Notes under the pieces: generated by a model
What the model saw: the letters and a program-made list of their open reading frames with translations, nothing else
The model's database searches: none
Told to the model about the DNA's origin: nothing
DNA from: Coleophoma eucalyptorum
Lineage: Eukaryota > Ascomycota > Leotiomycetes > Helotiales > Dermateaceae
DNA: 64,000 nucleotides
Assembly (NCBI GenBank): GCA_026120035.1
Contig: JALRME010000029.1
Span: 124,001-188,000, forward strand
Reading direction: 5' to 3'
In this document: piece by piece, positions 34,832 to 46,213 of the stretch
How the letters are laid out: every line of letters starts with the position of its first letter
Numbering within the stretch: the stretch's first letter is position 1
Position numbers and translations under genes: made by a program

Positions 34832-36297
34832 ATGGAGCATAACGACTTTGCGAGTGTTGCTTGGGATGGGCAGAACCATCATGGACCGCAGTCTCCAGGC
34901 AATCAGAGCGATACGGATGGTCCTGGGGATGACATCGTCAATGGTCAAAGACGTGGTAGTGGGGGCCAGGCTGGAAAGCACGCCGACGACCTGGACCTAG
35001 CAGGTGTTGGCGAAGGAGTCCTCGAATGTACTGTAACGCAGCCTATCAAGGAAAATGATGGAACCAAAGACGCCTTCATCTCTTATCTTGTCACGACACA
35101 TGTTGGTATCCCTGGAATACACACTCAGAGTCCGCCCGCTAACCCTTAACTTAGACTACCTTTCCTTCCTTCGCAAAGCCAACTACCACTATCCGGCGAC
35201 GATTTACAGATTTTGTTTTCTTATACAAGACTCTTACCAAGGAATACCAACAATGCGCTGTTCCACCGCTACCCGACAAGCACAAGATGGAGTATGTCCG
35301 AGGAGACCGATTTGGGACCGACTTCACCCAACGACGCGCAAACTCACTACACCGTTTCCTGAATCGCTTGACACTCCACCCTGTACTTCGCAGGAGCGCT
35401 CTCCTTATCTTGTTCTTAGAAAGCTCGGACTGGAATGCTACAATGCGGACACGGCCACAAAGGAATTCTTCAGCTTCAGACCAAGGCGCAGTAAGCGTAT
35501 TCGATACCTTCTCAGATACTTTTATCAATGCTTTCACAAAAGTCCATAAACCAGACAAGCGGTTCATTGAAGTAAGAGAGAAGTCGGACAAACTTGATGA
35601 AGATCTTGGTCATGTAGAGAAGATTGTTGCAAGAGTAGCCCGTCGAGAAGGAGATATTGAGACAGATTACAAAGACCTTGCCGAGCAGTTCCAAAGGCTC
35701 ATTAACCTCGAGCCTGGCGTTGAATCTTCGGTACATGCCTTTGCAGCAAGTGTGGAAGATACTTCTGCGGGCATCAAGACTTTAAAGGACCATACAGACC
35801 AGGATTATTTAGGCAGTTTACGAGACATGCAGGCGTATAGCACTGCCGTGAAGAATCTCTTGAAAGCCCGGGAACAAAAGCAATTGGATTTTGAACAGTT
35901 GACGGAATACTTGACAAAGTCCACAACCGATCGCGACACCCTTGCCTCGACTCATGGTGCCGGTGGTCTTACCGGGCCGGGCGGATTCATTCGAAGCAAG
36001 ATTGAAGATGTCCGAGGGGTTGATCATGAGCAGTCCAGGAGAGAGCGGTTACGAAGACTGGAAATACGTATTGACGAACTCACTCGGGAAGTTGAGGAAG
36101 CAAAGAAGACCACTGAGGCTTTTGATGAGGAAGTAGTGCGAGAAGTTGCTGATTTTGAGAGAATCAAACGAATTGAGTTCAAGACTCAATTCGGCGCGCT
36201 AGCGGACTCGCACGTCAACTTTTATGGCGAGACAATAGCAACCTGGGAGACTTATGTCAAGGAGATGGAGAAAGAAGGCGGACCTGTTTCAACATAG
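34832..36297 (+). CDS. snx4: Sorting nexin Snx4/Atg24
   Basis: Two exons, 34832-35101 and 35155-36297, encode 470 residues. ATG 34832 starts an acidic N-terminus (MEHNDFASVAWDG) and is the first in-frame ATG after a stop at 34697. The PX domain spans the intron: LECTVTQPIKEND, SYLVTTH, then TIRRRFTDFVFLYKTL (phosphoinositide-binding Arg cluster), PPLPDKHKMEYVRGDRF and RRANSLHRFLNRL. A C-terminal BAR-type coiled coil fills about 190-470. The 53-bp intron begins with the weak donor GTTGGT but its removal is required to join the PX domain. Snx4 retrieves cargo such as Snc1 from endosomes to the Golgi and assists selective autophagy. Confidence 0.94.
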
Positions 36298-37402
36298 TGT
36301 CCAGAGGATTGGATTAAGTTCTCGCTTGAACGGTGTATGGAGCTCTTGGGGGTATGTTCATCGGCGTCCAGAAGGCTAGAGATAATTGACTCGCTTTCAC
36401 GTATGAATGCACAACATTTAATGACCAACGATGATTTCACGGCTTTGGAAACATGCGGATATAGTGATGAAATCTTACAAATAATCGTTTCCAAGTCATT
36501 AAAACTCGGAAATATACTGCACGATCACACATGTTATGTCCCTCTTGGAGCGGATCTTGGAACCGATGTAGTCGCACGTCATTCTTAGAAAGACTGTGTG
36601 GAGTGTAGTGTGCTTTTGATTAAAACGGCAATGGACTGGTTCTTGCAAGGTGCTTTTTTCATAGTCTCTCATAATGGATCGAGTTAAGACCCAGTCGCTA
36701 AGAAGATGAGATATAGTCACTTTGGTTCCCGCTGTACAACCCATTTTTGGAGTGATAGCTGTTTTCGGTGTCACAATCTGGCTCAGAAGTAGGACTATAT
36801 GAAACGCTCGAACCATTAAGCATGGATAAGAGACATTAAATAGCTGAGTGTCTTAGCAAACGGCATTCCTATCTCCAGCTTGAAATGCGGTTTGAGTCAC
36901 GAGCTATCTCAGTAATAGTGAAGTCCCAACTGCAGGTGTAAAGGAGAATCGACACCTAGAGTATGTATAACCAAGGTAAGAGAGCCTACAAGCCCAGAAT
37001 ACAAAGAATAATCTCTATTGTAACAAGGTCATCCTATTAGCCTATCTAAAATACTGAATTAAGTCTACGCAAGTATCCAGGAAGGAAAACACCAAGGCCT
37101 CGGTATGGAGCCGTCTATTCTAATAACCAAAAGGCCAAATTATAACAAACAGGCGGTGGGATGGGGTATCTGCGCCAACGAAGAAACGCAGACCGAAAAG
37201 ACACCCCAGGTAAATAGTCCAACCCCAATGAGAAAAAAAGACAAGAAAAAACAATTTATCCCTCTTTAAAGCAAGCGTACTCCGAACAATGCATTGCAGA
37301 CCTGCCTTTCTTCCCGTCCTTGCCCAGGCTCCCGGCCGTTCATTCGTGGTCTCATATCGAATCACCATACCCAGGCCGAAACCAGACACATGCGAGAAAG
37401 AC
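36298..37402. other. Convergent 3' flanks of Snx4 and membrane-protein genes
   Basis: A 1.1-kb gap between converging genes. Open frames on either strand are short and without motif. Nothing further is seen. Confidence 0.5.
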
Positions 37403-39414
37403 CTAATGGAATCTCAACCGCACGATTTCGAACAGCATGTTCTGTAGCACATGAACCATAACAACGGTAGCAGTTGGCAATAGTTCTGGCCACTCTTTCA
37501 TATCTCGCTTGCCCTCGCCAGTAACGTCGACTTTCCAACCAAACCACAGGATGCGTCTCGTTACCCAGCCCGCCACGATTTCACAGGCCCAGGTCACGAT
37601 ACTGGCATAAAAAGTAAGGCCAAAATCGTAGCCTTCTCCACTGCTTATAGGGAGTGTGGTATTTGAAAGGCTGGTGCCTGCTTCGTCTTGGTCAAAGGCA
37701 AAATAAGGATAAACGTCCTTATTAGAACCATAATGTAGAACAAGGATAGAGCCCAGAAACGTGAGCATGCTGACGTTCTCTGCAAAGCCGCGAATGAGGA
37801 TATTCCTAGCGCAAAATTTCTGATATGCGCGGTAGGATTGGCCGTTTATGCTAAGGATGGTGAGGATATTGTGGAAAGGGGATGATATTGTCAACGGTGC
37901 TAGGATGATGAGCGATGTGGAAGAGATTGCTTGAAGATAGATGAACTGCTTTGGCGATCTCAGACGGGCATATAAGGCGCGAACGTATGTTTGGTAAGTC
38001 AAGGAGAAATAGCTGTGAAATTAGCCATATTCGATTAGTGGAACAACCTGACTTACAGTTTGAAAATCCAGCCAAGTGGATAGCTGCCAACTCTTTGTCC
38101 CTCTTTGCCACCAAGGATCCAGCCCGTAAGAGCATCAAGTAAATGTACTGTGATAACCCAGCTGTATACATAAACCACGGTCTCGACGGTGTCATGAGGT
38201 AAAGTCCTTAAATAGATCTCGGCATAGACTTCCCCTGTAACATAAGCAGCCATTGCAATAGCAAGAGCTGTGCAAAACCATAAGAACCTTACAAAGCTCG
38301 CGGGAAGCCAACGTTTTCTCAGGCTGGCATTGATATGACGACTCCGATAATCATCTGTTGCAAGTGCTACCTCCAATGGCGCATTGGGGTCAAAAACATT
38401 CTGCACGCTTGGTCTTGAAGCTGGAGTCCGTCCAGATATTGTATCATTCTCGCCTGTCCACCAAGAAGACGTGAAAATACGCTGAGTTTCGGACAGCGAG
38501 TGTCGAAGTGACAGATGGCGCTCGTGGTTCAAAAGGATTGCAAGTGCAAGCAGCAGTGGCATTGCCATTGTGATGAACGTCCACAGTATCCATAACGTAT
38601 TATGCTGGGTCAAATCGTAAGAGGTAGGGTTGTAATAAATTGGGATCGGTCCTGCAATGGAGATGATCGCGATGATAGACACAGTCACTGGAAACCCAAC
38701 AGACTGTGGCCACCTGAAAATTATTAGCAAAGGGCCATGTTCAGGTTGAATATACCACTTACCAATTCAAGCTATAGATATTGAATACCTTCGTAATCCA
38801 CATCAACGCCGTGAGATTGTAAAAACCGTAGTACACAAACAAGAAAAACCAAAAATTAACTTCGACTCTTGCAGCACCATGTCCCGGTACTTTGTGTCCC
38901 AATGTGCTGGACGATCTGAATACATCCAAATCATCATCGTCGTCGGGTAAAGGATACTTTGGGAATGGTAGTGCACACCACGCTACTGCCTGTTGTACAG
39001 TATATCCATTAGTGACTTGTGCATCAGAGGTAACATATCAAGTCGACTCACCAGCGCAGCAGGTAGCACAATCAACACAAGCCACCTCGACCACCAGACA
39101 TTGACCACCTTAGCCACAGCAGAGTGTTTTGGCTCGAGGTACAGATCTTTCAGAGCCCTTGCCCATCGTGTAAACCACCTCAGACCATCCTCTCCTTCTA
39201 TAGCCTCTCCGTCCCCACTGCCATCTCCAATACTGCCAAATCCTCCGTAGAGCCCAGCACCACTCAGGCGGTTCAATATAGAATTCCTATGACTCCTCCT
39301 CCCATGCCTTTGCACATCCGGAACGGCTCGGAAACGTCCTAACAGGGGCGCGCTGTCAGACGCGTCGTTGGCAAGAGGTTCGGCGCCTTGTTGGAAGGTA
39401 AAGAAGGAAGGCAT
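37403..39414 (-). CDS. Polytopic membrane protein of unknown function
   Basis: Four exons on the minus strand, 39414-39052, 38989-38763, 38713-38057 and 38012-37403, encode 618 residues; all introns are 44-62 bp with GTGAGT or GTAAGT donors and keep frame. The first 90 residues are soluble and Gly/Arg-rich, with SAPLLGRF near residue 22. About nine hydrophobic segments follow, such as WLVLIVLPAALAVAWC, VEVNFWFFLFVYYGFY and VYVYSWVITVHLLDALTGWILGG. A soluble loop of about 100 residues in the middle contains NHERHLSLRHSLSETQRIF. I do not recognise the family. Even exon structure and codon-like conservation of aromatic membrane positions argue that it is a genuine gene. Location and role are unknown. 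Confidence 0.85.
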
Positions 39415-40285
39415 TCAAATATCTTCTCGAAGTTCAATCTCTATGCAGACAGATAAATTACAATCGTCCTTTTCATTATTTACACGTCGGTCGTGAGCAA
39501 GAGCGAGATAACCGCGAATAGGTCGTGGATTTTTAGAGGGTGATGTCCTAATGCATTAAGGGTCCAATGTATTTTGCTCGCGCTGCTCGTGACGGCGGTG
39601 ACGAGGTCGACAGGGGTTGTTTAGATAAGGTTTATCGGACATGTGAATTGGAAGGATACTGCCTGTGTCTTTTACAAAACTAACTTTTCGAGTCTGGCTT
39701 TGTTTTGTTGCTGTTTTGGTTCCTTCTGGGTTTGTTTGCTTCATCCTTTTCTTGAAGAAATTTATCAAAAGGGATAGGAAGGTTGTATCGCGTCCTGATG
39801 TTCAGCCTAGAGGCTGTCAACATTCGCGATAATACCATTCAGGATCTTCCGCAAAATCCGTCTCACACAACAGCCAGACTCGTACCACTCTAAAGGCTTA
39901 TCACCTGTTCGGGTGTGACCACATCCACGAAGACAATATTCATCATGTTGAAATCGAAATCATAAATTGCTTTTCTTTTTTGTATAAGAGGATATATTGG
40001 AATCAAGATTCCGCTCCCGTTCCCAAACCTACCCAGAATCAAAGATCGCAGTGGACCCCTTTTCTCCCTTTGTATTAAATCCACATTTCTTCTTCAAATG
40101 GGAAACCGTCCCGTAATGCAATGCTGTCTATGTTGAATGCCAAAAGTAGAAAGTTCGTGCCAACGCCTCGAAGAAAAATGCTGCCTCCCTATCTATCTCA
40201 TCCTTGTCGCATAGTTTTGCGGAGAAAGAACAACTCATGAAGAACTCATGAATATCGAGGGAAATAGCAAATCTGCGGCTAGTAT
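39415..40285. other. Intergenic between APRT 3' end and membrane-protein 5' end
   Basis: An 870-bp gap, both genes on the minus strand. It carries the membrane-protein promoter and the APRT 3' UTR. Two short minus-strand frames (39556-39768, 39890-40084) lack motifs. Confidence 0.5.
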
Positions 40286-41115
40286 TTACGCCTTCGAATC
40301 CGCATCCGAAAGTAAAGTGAAGACAGGCGCAGTTAGCTTATCGCGCCCCTTCAGGAAATCCAATTCAAGAATAAAGAGATATCCGATCAGATTTCCGCCA
40401 AGCTTCTCGACAAGTTGTCCAGCAGCGGCAGCAGATCCACCTGAGTCGCATCATTAGTCGAAATTTCTCCGGATCGTAAATGCCTTACCTGTAGCAATAA
40501 TGTCGTCTACCACGAGAACCGTCTGACCAGGCTTGATGACATCCTTCTGCATCTGGAAATAGTCGGTTCCGTATTCCTTCTCATAAGCAGCCTCTTCAGT
40601 AGGGCCAGGAAGCTTTCCCCGCTTCCTCACAGGCACGAATCCGGCACCAATCTTCAAGGCCAAAGCTGGGCCAAACAAGAATCCACGTGCGTCCAGACCA
40701 ACAATCACATCGGGCTTCTTGCCATTATTAAAGACGGCAATTTGTGACTCGAGTGCGCTGAGAAGAGTGTTGTGATGCGAAGGCGAGGCGAAGAGGGGAA
40801 GGATGTCGACAAACAGGATACCGGGGATGGGGAAATCAGCAAATTCCTTCAAGGCCGCACGAAGTTCCTTTTTTTGGCTCAGTAGTTGTTGACTCTATAC
40901 ACCAAAAAAAGTCATGTTAGCACGTATAAGACAGGGTCGGGTAGGTCCCAACAACAGCGCGAGGCTAGGGTTTCCGCGCTGAGCGATGGTTGAAGAGGGG
41001 TACTGACGGGCTGTTGGGTGGCACTGGAGGCAGTGGAGGCGGCGACGGACTGTGATCGCGAGGCCGTGGCATTGTTGTCAGTAGACGGTGCGGAGGTGGA
41101 AGCAGGAGTTGACAT
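40286..41115 (-). CDS. apt1: Adenine phosphoribosyltransferase
   Basis: Three exons on the minus strand, 41115-41008, 40894-40489 and 40440-40286, encode 222 residues. Exon 1 encodes a 36-residue Ser/Thr/Ala-rich extension absent from yeast Apt1. Exon 2 carries FPIPGILFVDILPLF, VGLDARGFLFGPALAL, VPVRKRGKLPG and YEKEYGTDYFQMQ. The PRPP-binding signature VLVVDDIIATGGSAAAAG is formed only when exon 2 is joined to exon 3; reading on past the donor at 40488 gives a false end. The tail LELDFLKGRDKLTAPVFTLL matches the family. The enzyme salvages adenine to AMP in the cytosol. The first intron is 113 bp, donor GTCAGT. Confidence 0.96.
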
Positions 41116-42651
41116 CGTGGGAAAGGAAAAGGAAGGGAAAGAAGAGGGAGAAGAGGAAGAGCAGGGAGAGATAATGTGATGGGCGACAAAAGATTGTCAG
41201 ATGAAAATTGAAAGAGGTGCTAGGCTAGGTGGGGTTCAAGGTCGAGGTGCAAGAGAGGCTTGTCGCTTGATGGTTGGTGTTGGCTTGGGACATCCCTGCC
41301 ACGACATCGCAACTCAGGGCCTACGGCAACAACATAGTTGAAGTCCGGAGGCCAGGTTGGACAAGACTAGGCAGTTGTTGCAGTCGTAGGCTGGTGGATA
41401 TCGCATCGCCGTCCCTCCGTGCTGTACTGGGCGAAAAGCCTACAGGAAAGCGCACACTAACGAGGCAAGTCCGGTAGCAGAGGGTATTGGTGTGGTCAGT
41501 GGCGTAAGTAGCACAAACGGCAGCAGGTCGAAGAGCCACTCAGAGCCTATACCTGGAGTGTCGGTGTGAGGTGAAGACACAGATTGCCGTGGTTGTTTTG
41601 TTTGTCAGGCTACTGAACATGGCCAGAACAACACCGGCTAGACAAGGACAGGCCCAGCAACATCGACAATAAGCTATTACTCCTCTGCGGTTGGGACAGT
41701 CTCGGGAGAAGCTCTCTAGGTTCTGTGTTTGTTTTTAGAAGAACTCCACTCTCCAGGTAGCACGACACTCTTCACATTAGACAGACCATCATTTTTCCGT
41801 GCGGCCTTATCTTGTTCGGAGGACCTTGCAGGTAAGGTAAGGAAGGGAGGTATAGGCGCTTTTGTCGTGTCCCTGCCCCCAGCCTTGATGGACATTACTC
41901 GCAAATCCCATGCAGTCTTCTCAATGCAGCACTTCTTCCTTGTCAGGTCATGACATGTCGAGTAGTGACTTTTCTTCTCGGCTGCATGAATATGGCGAAA
42001 CCCAATCCGAATCCTATTGGCTTCTCCGCATTGCCTGCAATGTCCTTCCTCCGGACCAGAACTCGGTTGAGGACGAGAGGGGGACAAATTGGCTGATGTT
42101 GAGCTCACCGTACCTGTCTGAGCAAATAAAGATGGAGCATGCTCGAACGAGCTGCGATGGTTCGAGACCTTGGACTTCTAGGAATAGCAGAGGAGCGAGT
42201 AATGGGGTGACATTGCAAGTCCGAGGCCTCGGGCCAATCAACGCCTCCATCCGAGTACACCCAGCGGAATCCCTCGCTTACTGTGTGAACCGCTGCAGGA
42301 CCAGGACCCCATCATGATACAGGACCAACTCCCCTTCACATGTAAGTCAAGCAAGGAACAAGAACGCCAGAGTGCTCCTCTTATCGACGACTATATATAC
42401 CGGCCAATATGTACCCAATCCGTCAACCTGCAACCGACTTCCGTTTCAAACTCTGATAGAGAAAGCAGATAGCAAACTGTGCCAGTCGAAGATATATCTC
42501 TCATCAGGCAAGTATACCGAAGCAATCCCGCCTCTTACCGTATCATCCCACTTCAAGCACATAAAGAACACGGCCAAAAGACATAATGACCAGGAATGTT
42601 CCTGCACATAATCTTTGAGGCCTAAGTCACACAGCTCGCCAAGTGTACCTG

Positions 42652-42675
42652 CCCAACCCCAACCCCAACCCCCCC
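42652..42675 (-). repeat. G-quadruplex-type motif, four G-runs with TT loops
   Basis: The plus strand has C-runs of 3, 4, 4 and 7 separated each time by AA, so the minus strand has four G-runs with two-base TT loops. This fits the standard G4 pattern. It is outside genes, about 1.5 kb upstream of APRT. Folding is inferred. Confidence 0.6.
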
Positions 42676-43165
42676 TCATCTGCACCATATTCATGCCACC
42701 ATCAACACCACTGTTTCTTCGGCTAGGCGGGCTATAGCCGTGGGGGGAAACCGAGGGTTTATGTCATAATAACACCGCGGCATAGGCAGAAGCAACCCGG
42801 TGGCACCTCATGATCTATCACATTATCATCCACCTTGCAGTACTGCACTGTATCACGTCACTGTCCCGATCAAGATGATGGCTTGCCCTTATCGATAAGG
42901 ACAGCGCTCTCGGCGCTTGCGTGCTGTCTAGATCCCCCTGCATTGTCAAACTTGCATCGCCCTTCCGCACTTGCTGCAGAAAACGCGCCCTTAGAATAGG
43001 CATAGAAGCCAGCTGTCTAAAAACTTTGTCATGCTAATTGTGATACGAAAAAATGATACAAGAATTGTAAGTCTTATGTATCAATACCAGTTAGAGGACC
43101 AAAACATTGCGTAACGAACGTTGTCCCTCTTAATTTACCCGAGTTAGCGATGTTTCCCCATGGGC

Positions 43166-43183
43166 TTTTTTTTTTTTTTTTTT
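43166..43183. repeat. T18 homopolymer
   Basis: Eighteen consecutive T bases in the gene-poor region between APRT and the NCS1 permease gene. The length may be affected by sequencing or assembly error. Confidence 0.85.
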
Positions 43184-43766
43184 GGGTAAACCTTACAAAT
43201 GGCAAATAGTAAAAATCCAGGGATCAAAAGCCGGCGGGAGTTTTGTTGCGCAATTAAACTGCAGGGGTGTGTTTCTCGTCAAGTTGGTGCTTTCTCGGCG
43301 CAGATTTTCAGGCATGAAGCACAATTTCAATTGCACCGTGAAATTGGAGTTGAAGCGTGAAAAGTTTGAGATTGTTACTCAGGGCCTAGAATCTCAACCG
43401 CGAGCCTCAACTTTTCACCAGTCTAACCAAAATAACTCATCTGCTGTACCAAAAGAGAATTGGAAGAAACCTGTAAGGTTTCTATCTGATTGTAGTAGAG
43501 GCTAGGCGCCTCTTCTCCGTTTACCTCGATGGAGTCTAAGTTAGTTGAATTGCTCGCTTAGTAGACAACTTTTGAAGTCCTATTAAGCGACAGTAGGTGC
43601 CACTAACTAACGTAAGGTGCAGGACGTTAGAGCTCGCTGATTGAGACAGTGAGTAATTTGTCATCTTCTATTGTACTGCTGCCCAGAAGTTGAGAATGGC
43701 GCTACAAAACATATGGCACTACTAAGTAAAGAACACTTTTCATCACCTTCAACGTTCCTTAGCCAA

Positions 43767-45558
43767 TCATATATGGACGACCTTTGCAAAGGCATTCCCC
43801 TTCTCAGCATCAGTATCCCTAGCACCAGCAGAAGACGAATCCTCGTGTACTGCACGTCCCATCAGTTCATTAGCTTCCTGCTCCTCCAACAAAACATCAA
43901 ACCTAACAGCCAACTCCTCAAAGCCAAGTTCCTTCTCGTCACCCTTTATAGGGAAGACAAGGTAAGAAAGCCAATAGACAAAACAGGTTAATACAAAACC
44001 CAGCAAGAACCCCATGTACCAAAGATGGTTGCCGGTGTCACTGATGTTGATGTTACCCATGGTAGCCACAAATCCAGGGAAAGGAAGCGCGATACCAATC
44101 AACCAGGAGCCAATAGCGCGCAGATTGATACCATGCCAGTACCAGTAACGCGAGGATGAGTTACCAATGTAGAGATCGACCATGTGAAAGTTTCCACGAC
44201 AGATGAAGAAGTAATCCGTGATGCAGATTGCGGCGAACGGACCCATAAAGATAGAGTATCCAGCGAGAAAAGTAAGCAAGGCTTTTGCCGAAGTGATGAT
44301 CTTCCAAGGAACCAGAGCAAACGTCAAAGTTGCACAAAGAACCTGGCCTCTCCTAATGTTAATCCAGCGCGGGAATAGGCCACTGACATCTGAACCAAAG
44401 GGCAAGGAATTTGCAGACACGTTGGTGCCTAGCAGTGCGACGCAGAATGCGAAAGATGACAAAAATACCAGTGCCCGAGATGCTGGTGACATCTCGTAGT
44501 GGTCCAATGCTGCACTAAGTACATCCCACAGATTCCAGTATTGTTTTCCCCACATATTGGCTGTTGCCGATGCGACAAGGATACCGAAGAGCGCTGGCAG
44601 CGCACTACAGATTGGAAACATGATTACCTGGGCCCATGTTTGATCACTAGGTTTTTTGGCGTAACGTGCAATGTCTGCTTGACCGACGATCAGTGGTGAA
44701 GTTCCACCAAATCCTGTGTTTAGAGCACTCATCCAGAGCCAGCCGTAGTACCAATTTGAATCAATCTTGGCAGAGCGAGAGAAACTTGGTCCAATGGTTC
44801 CTCCATTTTCAATCACTGCCCATGCTAAGATTCCGAAGCAGGCCGGCGCTACGATGGTAGCTTTGGCGACGAAATACCAATTTAGATTACGGGGATGGAT
44901 GAAGATGAAAGGCATACTAAGCAGCCAGAAAACCAAAAGGGCAACCATTTGTTGTGTTGTGACTCCCTGGCTTGCTGGAATTGTGTTTTGGAGTGAGTTC
45001 CATGATGGCCAGATACAGCGAATGCAGATGGAAGCGAAGTTAGCCCCATAGTAAGAGTTCACAGCATACCAAATGGCAGCCTCAAAGACTTGTCAGCATC
45101 CTACGGGACTTCAAGGCAATAGTCGAACTACTTACTAACATAGACCGAGAGGCAATGGCAAAGTAACTGCCCCACATCCCAAAGCTCGCTCGTGCATAAA
45201 CTGGGAAGCCAATATGATAGACAGCCGCCGCTCGTCCATTAGCCACGACAATCAAGATGCCTATGAAATGTGAGACCACAATTGCCAACCAGCTGGCATA
45301 CCAGGGCATTCCCAGAGTCACCATAGCAGACGCAGTTGTCCACGTGCCAGAGGCGAAAGAGGATGCCAACCAGTATGAGCCATAGTGCAACCAAGTCCAG
45401 GTCCGGTAGGACGGCTTGGAAGGGTCAAGATCATCATTTGACCAGATATGTCCTTTGCGCCCGTCACGAGAGATTTCTGCATGCTCATTTTGAGGAGCTT
45501 CGAGGAAATGAATTAGTGCCTTTTTGGAGCTGCATGCTCTTTTTAATTTGAAAAACAT
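43767..45558 (-). CDS. NCS1-family permease (uracil/allantoin/purine type)
   Basis: Two exons on the minus strand, 45558-45136 and 45080-43767, encode 578 residues; the 55-bp intron starts GTAAGT. Family motifs include NDDLDPSKPSYRTWTWLHY before helix 1, GFPVYARASFGMWGSY and, after the intron, AVNSYYGANF and FGGTSPLIVGQADIARYAKKPSD. SNSLPFGSDVSGLFPRWINIRRGQ and the FMGPFAAICITDYFFICRG helix are Fur4/Dal4-like. Twelve membrane helices are expected. Relatives import uracil, uridine, allantoin or related nitrogenous rings with protons; specificity is open. It is divergent from an amidase 655 bp away, which suggests import followed by amide hydrolysis. Confidence 0.94.
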
Positions 45559-46213
45559 GATTGAGATGCTATAGATAAAAGTCTTGGATTATTTCTAAGG
45601 GGTTTAAACCGTATTTGAGCATTGTGTACTGTTAAGCTTCTTCTCGTGGCCTATCTGTTGGCCGTGTCTAGATAGAGGTGCATAATCTGACCTGCAACTA
45701 ATTGATGCTGGAAGGAGTAGATGTCTTGGATGCTACTCATAGAGATAGGATCGGCGGCAAGAGATCCGCAACTCCATTTACTTTGATGTAGAGGAATTAC
45801 CTAGTACAGAATACTGAGAACAACAAGCGGTATTCTGTTGAGTGTGGTAGGGAAACTGCACTTTGACAACAAAAAATAAGCTTAACGACAATCATGATTT
45901 TCCGCCGGTGTACTCTGCTCTAGCCTACAAACCATTTTTGAAATGGCATGCCATTCATACGAGGGTTCCATGTTTGAAGCATGATAACATCCGAACTTAG
46001 AGTGAAGGGCATATAGATTGTCACGTGTGATACGAGTAAGTCTTCACAAAGATGGGATTGAGGTTTCGGAGATGGTGGGTCTATTCCGACAGAATCCCAC
46101 TCTTTATAGTAGCTTTGCCTACAATCTAAAGAGCCGATATGGTTATTATTGCTGTTCAAATCATTTCTCATCCTCCATAAAATTTTAATATTTTCTACAT
46201 AAATTTGTTGAAG
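45559..46213. promoter_or_regulatory. Shared divergent promoter with five GATA-type sites
   Basis: This 655-bp stretch separates the permease and amidase start codons. It contains HGATAR sequences at 45573-45578, 45651-45656 (reverse), 45670-45675, 45743-45748 and 45982-45987. AreA-type GATA factors use HGATAR to activate nitrogen-scavenging genes. Regulation is inferred from the sites only. Confidence 0.5.

Larger units (their letters stand above)
41116..43766. other. 2.65-kb gene-poor region upstream of APRT
   Basis: I find no convincing gene. A minus-strand frame at 42108-41716 has four cysteines (GHCRQCG and later) but begins with GTG and shows no family. The region contains a G-quadruplex-type motif (42652-42675) and an 18-base T tract (43166-43183). 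It probably combines the APRT promoter and the 3' flank of the NCS1 permease gene. Confidence 0.45.

Noticed and set aside
42661..42675. Possible internal telomeric repeat
   Set aside because: The unit is CCCCAA and not CCCTAA, and there are only a few copies; a G4-type motif is the better description.
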